From Aureobasidium sp. EXF-3400 (lineage: Eukaryota; Ascomycota; Dothideomycetes; Dothideales; Saccotheciaceae), in contig SWBL01000239.1 of NCBI GenBank assembly GCA_024195585.1, forward strand, positions 17,487 through 81,486: a DNA stretch of 64,000 nt. Direction: 5' to 3'. Numbering within the stretch: position 1 is the first letter of the stretch; each line of letters opens with the position of its first letter. The notes beneath the pieces are model-generated. The model was not told the DNA's origin. It ran no database searches and worked only from the letters and a program-made list of their open reading frames with translations. The position numbers were made by a program, and so were the translations under genes. Below, piece after piece: positions 57,287 through 64,000 of this stretch.

Positions 57287-59066
57287 ATGGAGGATATCGC
57301 CCCCGAGTACGATGTCGTCGTCCTTGGCACAGGTATCATGACCCCGCATTCGCCTTGTAGCGGTCAAGAGAGCTAATCATGGTCGTGAAGGTCTGACCGA
57401 ATGTGTGCTTTCTGGGTGAGCGATTCTGAGCAGCGGTATGCGGACGAAGAAACTGACAAAGCGACAGTGTGCTGAGTGTCAAGGGCAAGAAAGTGCTGCA
57501 CATCGACCGCAACGATCACTACGGCGGGTGCGTGCCCCTCCATCTCCCTCTTGTCACACCACACTAACCACTGCGCAGTGAGGCTGCATCTATCAACATC
57601 GAAGCTGTATGAATGTCCCGACCATGTTTCCACCACACTTGACTTATCCCTTGTTCGCAGCTCTTCAAGAAGTACGGCAACGACAACGGCAGCGAGCCAT
57701 GGAAGAAGTACGGTCGCCCCAACGACTGGAACATCGATCTCGTTCCCAAGCTTCTCATGTCCAACGGAGAACTCACCAACATTCTCGTCTCGACCGATGT
57801 CACCAGATACCTCGAATTCAAGCAGATTGCTGGCAGTTACGTCCAGACTGGCGCCGGAAACAAGGCCAACGTCGCAAAGGTCCCCTCGGATGCTTCGGAG
57901 GCTCTCCGCAGTCCCCTGATGGGTCTGTTTGAGAAGAGAAGAGCAAAGAAGTTCCTGGAGTTCGTCGGCGCATACAAGGAGGACGACCCGGCTACCCACA
58001 ACGGTGCGTTATACCACGTCTGTCCGAGTGGGATCTAGGCTGACATATGAGGCAGGCATGAACCTGAACCAGTCCACCATGAAGGAGGTCTACGACAAGT
58101 ACGGTCTGGAGGCTTCCACCAGAGACTTCATTGGTCACAGCATGGCTCTGTACACAACCGACGACTACATCAACCAGAAGGGTGCTGCCAAGGATGCCGT
58201 CGAACGCATTAGACTCTACGTCAACTCGATGGCCAGATACGGAAAGTCGCCTTACATCTACCCCCTTTACGGTCTGGGTGAACTCCCCCAGGGCTTTGCT
58301 CGTCTCAGTGCCATCTACGGCGGTACCTACATGCTCAACACCGATGTCGACGAAGTGCTGTACGAGAACGGCAAGGCTGTCGGTATCAAGGCAACCATGA
58401 AGGAGCGTGATCAGGAGGGCGAGGGCATGACCTTCACAACAAAGTGCAGCAAGATTCTGGCAGACCCCTCATACTTCCCCAACAAGGTCAAGCCGGTTGG
58501 TCATCTGTTGAAGGCTATTTGCATTCTGAACCACCCCATCGAGAAGACGGATAATTCTGACTCTGTTCAACTCATCATTCCTCAATCGCAGATTGGAAGA
58601 AAGCACGGTAAGTCGAAATGATGTAAAAAGCGTGTAAAGAATATTGCTGATGATCAACAGACGTGTACGTTGCCATGGTCTCATGGGCACACAACGTAGC
58701 TCCTAAGGGCTACTACATTGCGATTGTATCAACAATCGCCGAGGGTGACAGCAACCACCACCTCGAGCTGCAGGCTGGATTCGATCGTCTCGGCAAGATT
58801 GAGGAGAAGTTCATGGGACCCCCTATTCCCATCTACGAGCCTCTGGAGAGTGGAGAAAACGACAACATCTTCATCTCAAGATCGTACGACGCAACCAGCC
58901 ACTTCGAGACCACAACAGGTATGACATTAAACTTGATATGGAAGCATGTGATGTATACTAACATGTTCGCACAGACGATATCCGTGACATCTACCGCAGA
59001 GCTGAGGGTCAGGAGCTTGTGGTCGAGGGTCTGCGCGAAGGACAGAACTTGGTGGCCGAAGAGTAA
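57287..59066 (+). CDS. GDI1: Rab GDP-dissociation inhibitor
   Basis: Eight exons, join(57287..57332,57391..57415,57468..57527,57579..57606,57661..58003,58056..58607,58661..58918,58975..59066), 467 residues. Exons 2 and 4 are only 25 and 28 bp. GDI extracts prenylated GDP-bound Rab GTPases from membranes and recycles them. The N-terminal FAD-like fold starts EYDVVVLGTGLTECVLSGVL and continues KVLHIDRNDHYGGEAAS. Rab-binding and mobile-effector segments include SMALYTTDDY, SPYIYPLYGLGELPQGFARL and YGGTYMLN. The C-terminal DDIRDIYRRAEGQELVVEG region is typical. All seven introns keep phase and restore family sequence. Confidence 0.96.
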
Positions 59067-59301
59067 ACGAAGGTCAATTAGAGATAACAATCAACAGCGA
59101 GAATGTTATATTTGTTCTTTTTTTTGCTCTGAATTAAATCCTTGTCTGACATGTGAAGGTTCGGGAGGGATCCGGTCGGCTGCAGCTTCCGTCGGGCGTC
59201 GGTCGTAAACAAAGTAATCGTAAACAAGGCCGTCGCAAGAAACATCCAACCCACCTTGACGACTCTTTCACACGCAGTGGCCCAGCGCCAGTAACGACAA
59301 G

Positions 59302-62300
59302 ATGAGGGTGATCGAAGTCATCATCGACGGCTTCAAGTCGTATGCCGTACGCACCGTCATTTCGGGCTGGTGTGTCTCGATGCCACTCACTTCCAGCACC
59401 AACACACGACTGACTTGCGCAAAGGGACGAGAGCTTCAACTCGATTACTGGTCTGAACGGTAGTGGTAAATCCAACATTCTCGACTCGATATGTTTCGTT
59501 CTCGGTATCACCAACATGACGACCGTCCGCGCCCAAAACTTGCAGGATCTCATCTACAAGCGCGGTCAGGCTGGTGTCACAAAGGCCTCAGTCACCATCG
59601 TCTTCGACAACAAGGACAAGGCCAAGTCCCCCATCGGCTTCGAAGACTACCCTACAATCTCCGTCACTCGCCAGATCGTCCTCGGCGGTACTTCCAAATA
59701 CCTCATCAATGGCCATCGCGCACAGCAAACCACCGTCCAGAACCTCTTCCAATCCGTCCAACTCAACATCAACAACCCTAATTTCTTAATTATGCAAGGT
59801 CGCATCACAAAGGTCCTGAACATGAAGAAGGAGGAGATTCTTGGTATGGTCGAGGAGGCTGCAGGTACCCGTATGTTTGAGGATCGCAGAGACAAGGCTT
59901 TCCGCACTATGGCAAAGAAAGAGATGAAAGTTCAGGAAATCATGGAACTCCTACGAGACGAGATTGAACCCAAGCTGGACAAATTGCGACAGGAGAAGAG
60001 AGCCTTCCTCGACTTTCAACAGACACAGAACGACCTGGAGCGCCTGACGCGACTGGTTGTGGCTTACGATTACCTCAAGAGCAAGGAAAAGCTTCGCATG
60101 AGCGAAAAGGACTTGAATGACAAAAGAGAGAGAGCCATATTCCTCGAAAGCAACGCCGAGAAGCTGAAGAATGAGATTGCTTTCCTGCAAGAGGATATGG
60201 ACAAAGTCAAAGCTGCAAGAGACAAGGAGTTACGAAAAGGCGGCAAGTTCCAGGCCTTGGAAGACAAGGTTAAGGAACACTCTCACGAACTGGTCAGATT
60301 GACTACCGTCCTGGATCTCAAGAAGTCAAGCATGACCGAAGAGAAGGAGAACCGCGAAAAGAGCCAAGCAGCCGTCCAAGAACTCGGCAACCAACTCGAA
60401 CAGAAGTCCCAACTACACAAGCAACTCCAAGAACGTTATGATGCAGCCAATGCTGAACTCCAAAAGCAAACGGCTGAGGTCGAGCAGAAGGAAGAACTCC
60501 TCCAGACATTGCAGACTGGTGTCGCATCCAAGGAAGGTCAGGAAGGTGGATACCAAGGCCAACTTCAGGACGCTCGCAACCGACTCAGCGCTGCGTCAAC
60601 CGAACAAGAGCAAGCCAAGCTCAAGATTTCGCATCTGGAGAAACGATTGAAAGAAGATGAGCCTCGCGCTAAAAAGGCAGAGAAGGAGAACGCCGGCTTG
60701 TTGAAATCGCTTGATGGCCTTCGTTCTGAGGCAAAGGGGCTAGAGGCAGAGCTCTCAAGAATTGGCTACGAGTCTGGTCGCGAAGAAGCCATGCAGAAAG
60801 AACAATCGCAGCTACAACAACGCATCCGCGAGTTGAAAGAGAAGGCCGATGGTCTCAAGAGGAGAGTTGCGAACATCGACTTCAGCTACAGCGATCCAAC
60901 GCCCAATTTCGATCGTTCAAAGGTCAAGGGTTTAGTGGCACAGCTGTTCAATCTGGACAAGAACTTCACTCAAGCAGGAACAGCTCTCGAAATCTGTGCT
61001 GGAGGCCGCTTGTACAATGTTGTAGTTGATACCGCACAGACCGGTACGCAACTGCTGCAAAATGGCAAGTTGAAGAAGAGAGTGACCATTATCCCCCTGA
61101 ACAAAATTTCTGCCTTCCGCGCTGCTTCCGAGGTATGTCTGATTTCCGAACGCACTTTGACTGAGTACTGACGATGTTGTAGAAAATTGGGGCTGCCAGG
61201 AGCATGTCAAACAACAAATGCGATCTTGCGTTGAACCTTATTGGATACGAGGAAGATGTCAATGCTGCAATGGAGTATGTGTTTGGAAACACCTTGATCT
61301 GTGAGGACGCTGCAACCGCCAAGAAGGTCACTTTCGATCCTGCCGTACGTATGAAGAGTGTTACATTAGAGGGTGATGTCTACGACCCCTCGGGTACTTT
61401 GTCAGGTGGCAGCTCGCCAAAGACGAGTGGTGTGCTGGTGACTCTGCAGCAGTTGAACGAGATCACTCGAGAACTCGACGCAAGACAAGCCGCTCTACAC
61501 CAGCTCCAATCGACAATGGCACAGGAGAAGCAAAAACTCGATGCTGCAAGAAAATTCAAGCAGAACTTGGATCTCAAGAACCATGAAATTTCGCTTGCAG
61601 AGCAGCAAATCAACGGCAACTCTTCATCTTCGGTATTTCGTTCATGCACTCAACAACCCTGGGCTTTGAGCTGACACAAATACACAGATCATTCAAGCGA
61701 TCGCCGACACCAAATCGAGCATCGTTGAGCTGAAACAGAGCATTATCGAGGCCAAAACTCGTCAAGACGAAGCGGCGAAAGAAGTCAAACGCATTGAGAA
61801 AGACATGAAAGACTTCAACAACAATAAAGACAGCAAGCTCGTCGAGTTGCAAACAGCACTCGATAAGCTCAAGAAATCGCTCAGTAAGAACTCTGCTGCT
61901 ATCAGGCCGCTGCAGCAAGAAGTGAGAGATGCAATGCTGGAAGCAGAGCAATGCGGTAGCGATCTTGCCGCTGCACAAGAGCAGTTCCAGGACGCAGAAG
62001 TCAACCTCAAGACACAACAAGAAGAGTTGAAGTCTTTGATGACTGAAGGTCAAGCTGTGAAAGACGCACACCACTACGCTCAAGCACAATTAGATGATGA
62101 GCGAAAGAAGCTGTCAGGCTACGATACCGAGCTCGCCGACCTCGAAGCAGCCTCTCGATCAAAATCTGCATTGATCACCGAGGAAGCTCTTGAAGCGCAA
62201 AAGCTTGGTCATCAGATCGAGAACTTCTCGAAGCAACAGCAAGCGGCACGCCAAACATTACAAACCATGGAGAAGGAACACGAATGGATAGCTGACGAAG

Positions 62301-63007
62301 TCGACTCTTTCGGACGGTCCAACACTCCCTACGACTTCAACGGTATGAACATGGGCGAAAGCAAACGCTCACTTGCCGGCTTGAACGAACGCTTCCAAGG
62401 CATGAAGAAGAAGATCAATCCTAAAGTCATGAACATGATCGACAGCGTCGAGAAGAAGGAAGCATCCCTGAAAAACATGATGCGCACAGTCGTCCGCGAC
62501 AAAACGAAGATCGAAGAAACCATCGCTCAACTGGACGAATACAAGAAAGAAGCCTTGCACAAGACATGGAGCAAAGTCAACGTCGACTTTGGCAACATCT
62601 TCAACGAACTTCTCCCTGGCGGCAACACAGCAAAACTAGACCCACCAGAAGACAGCGGCGACATCTCCAAAGGCCTCGAAGTCAAAGTCTGCCTGGGCAA
62701 AGTGTGGAAGCAATCCCTCACCGAACTCTCAGGTGGACAGCGCTCGCTCATCGCATTGTCACTTATCCTCGCTTTGCTGCAATATTCGCCTGCTCCTATG
62801 TATATTCTTGATGAGGTTGATGCTGCATTGGATTTGAGTCATACGCAGAATATTGGTCGCTTGATCAAGACGAGGTTCAAGGGCAGTCAGTTCATTGTGG
62901 TTAGTTTGAAGGATGGCATGTTCCAGAACGCGAACAAGATCTTCAAGACGAGGTTTTCGGATGGTACGTCGGTGGTTCAAGTATTGACGCCTGCGGATCT
63001 GAAGTAA
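59302..63007 (+). CDS. SMC2: Condensin ATPase subunit SMC2
   Basis: Four exons, join(59302..59369,59425..61132,61183..61632,61688..63007), 1181 residues. With SMC4 it forms the condensin core that compacts mitotic chromosomes. The N-terminal head starts MRVIEVIIDGFKSYA, with Walker A GLNGSGKSN near residue 34. Long coiled coils flank the hinge (about 515-665; KVKGLVAQLFNLDKNF to GGSSPKTSGVL). The C-terminal head has the ABC signature LSGGQRSLIAL near 1089, Walker B YILDEVDAALD near 1118, and the D/H-loop region. SMC2-typical NGHRAQQTTVQNLFQSVQLN separates it from SMC4. It follows GDI1 by 235 bp on the same strand. Confidence 0.97.
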
Positions 63008-63559
63008 GAGATGCTTGCTCTTTCTCTCTGCTTGGTTCTGGGATCCTTTTTCGTATCTTCTCCTTGGCGTCTGCTCTGTTTAAACGGTGTTTGGATGGCT
63101 TTTGCTCGGCTTTCTTCTGGGTGCTTTTTTTCCCTTGTTTTTTTTTGGTTTGGGATCACGAAGATTTAGATATCCATGTGCAAAATCTCTCTTTCTCTAT
63201 ACTCACAATTCTCTCAATACAACCATGATTCAGTAATATTGTTGTCGTGATCTGCCTTTCTCATTCGTCTGCAATGTACTTGGTCAGCTGGTCGGACGAT
63301 ACAAGGAGAACTAGAGAAACGATGTCACTCAAAGGCGAAGAGCGCAATATGAACATCGAAGGGTGGTAGAACGCGTGATGAGAAGAAGAGGGAAAGAAGC
63401 GCGACGCGTCGACGTCACCGGCAGAGTGGATGTTACATAGAATCGGTGGAATTTCGGCTCCATGCCATGCCATGCCACTACTTCTAGCTAACATGCCATT
63501 CTATGTTAATTATCTAGTGGAATAATGCTAATGCCAACCCCATCGTCGTCATCGCCGTA
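63008..63559. other. Intergenic region, SMC2 3' flank
   Basis: A T-rich 3' UTR-like stretch follows the stop. From about 63450 there are short direct repeats (ATGCCATGCCATGCC). Two copies of the string ACCCTATCCTT lie near the boundary with the AT-rich block. No gene supported. Confidence 0.45.
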
Positions 63560-64000
63560 ACCCTATCCTTCTAATATGTTACCCTATCCTTTATAGTCCT
63601 CCTAGTTCTCCTTACCATCCTTCTCTCCTTTATTAATAGGTAGATTAACCTCCTTAAGGTAGAGGTTCTTCTACTAGTTCTTAAGATACTTAATATAACT
63701 AAGATTAGTAGTAGAGAGACGTGCTCGGTCCTATAATAGCGTCCTTCTATAGCTACTAAATACTCTCTCTAACTTAGTAGATATTAGATTAATTAAAAGG
63801 ATATTAATAGCTATCTAAGTAAGGTTTAGGTAGTTAAGTTACTACGTCGGTTTAAGCTACTACTATATAGCGTTATTAATAAGCACTAGCATACTCTTAG
63901 TAAAGTAGACGAACTCCTTAGGTATATAAACTAAGCTTATATACCTTAAAGAAGCCTACTATTAAGTAAGCTTATTTAACTCCTTCTCTTTAAATAATAA
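63560..64000. repeat. TA-rich, RIP-like degenerate repeat (runs off the window)
   Basis: Composition changes abruptly: TA steps (TTAATA, TAGTAG, CTTAAG, TATATA) dominate, CA and TG dinucleotides are scarce, and no ORF of useful length exists. This is the signature left by repeat-induced point mutation (C to T mostly at CpA) on a duplicated element, usually a transposon. The original element cannot be identified from the stretch visible. Confidence 0.7.

Noticed and set aside
1..64000. CRISPR arrays, rRNA genes, prokaryotic operon features, intact transposons
   Set aside because: None seen; the window is eukaryotic nuclear DNA and the only mobile-element trace is the RIP-like block at the right edge.

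Overview
This window is nuclear DNA of a filamentous ascomycete (Pezizomycotina), probably a Dothideomycete. The evidence is dense intron-containing genes with 47-75 bp GT-AG introns, fungal-specific families (Zn2Cys6 regulators, PAN1, an HSP30-type small heat shock protein, a fungal rhodopsin-domain membrane protein) and a right edge that becomes abruptly TA-rich, like DNA hit by repeat-induced point mutation. The class-level placement is inference.

Layout. 0-12 kb: a stand-alone acyltransferase-fold protein (-), a conserved Ser/Pro-rich protein (-), a Zn2Cys6 regulator (-), a 2.8 kb gene-poor gap and a SAM+PH protein (+). 13-25 kb: riboflavin synthase (-), a small membrane protein (+), succinate dehydrogenase Fe-S subunit SDH2 (+), a second Zn2Cys6-like regulator (-), two small doubtful genes, mitochondrial uS13 (-) and an ER cyclophilin (+) with a possible alternative membrane-anchored tail. 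25-34 kb: rhodopsin-domain protein (+), HSP30-type sHSP (-) with a clear heat shock element, the LYR-motif SDH assembly factor SDHAF1/SDH6 (-) divergent from a fumarylacetoacetase-family enzyme (+), MSH4 (+) and a tRNA-Gln(CTG). 34-46 kb: proteasome ATPase RPT4 (-), a four-TM protein (+), a gene broken by two in-frame TAA codons (+), a triose-phosphate-transporter-family carrier (-), an aldo-keto reductase (-) divergent from methylthioribose-1-phosphate isomerase MRI1 (+), and a 72-residue coiled-coil protein (-) divergent from PAN1 (+). 50-54 kb: an accessory-looking patch with a degenerate zinc-finger gene and a small unknown gene that share a duplicated 102 bp segment. 54-63 kb: a three-KH RNA-binding protein (-), mitochondrial uL29 (+), Rab GDI (+) and condensin SMC2 (+). 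63.5-64 kb: RIP-like AT-rich repeat.

Most genes are housekeeping genes. Respiratory complex II is represented twice: SDH2 and the LYR factor known to help its Fe-S maturation lie about 12.6 kb apart. Exon structures were worked out by hand from splice signals, codon phase and protein-family conservation. All listed joins keep the reading frame, but none has been checked against transcripts.
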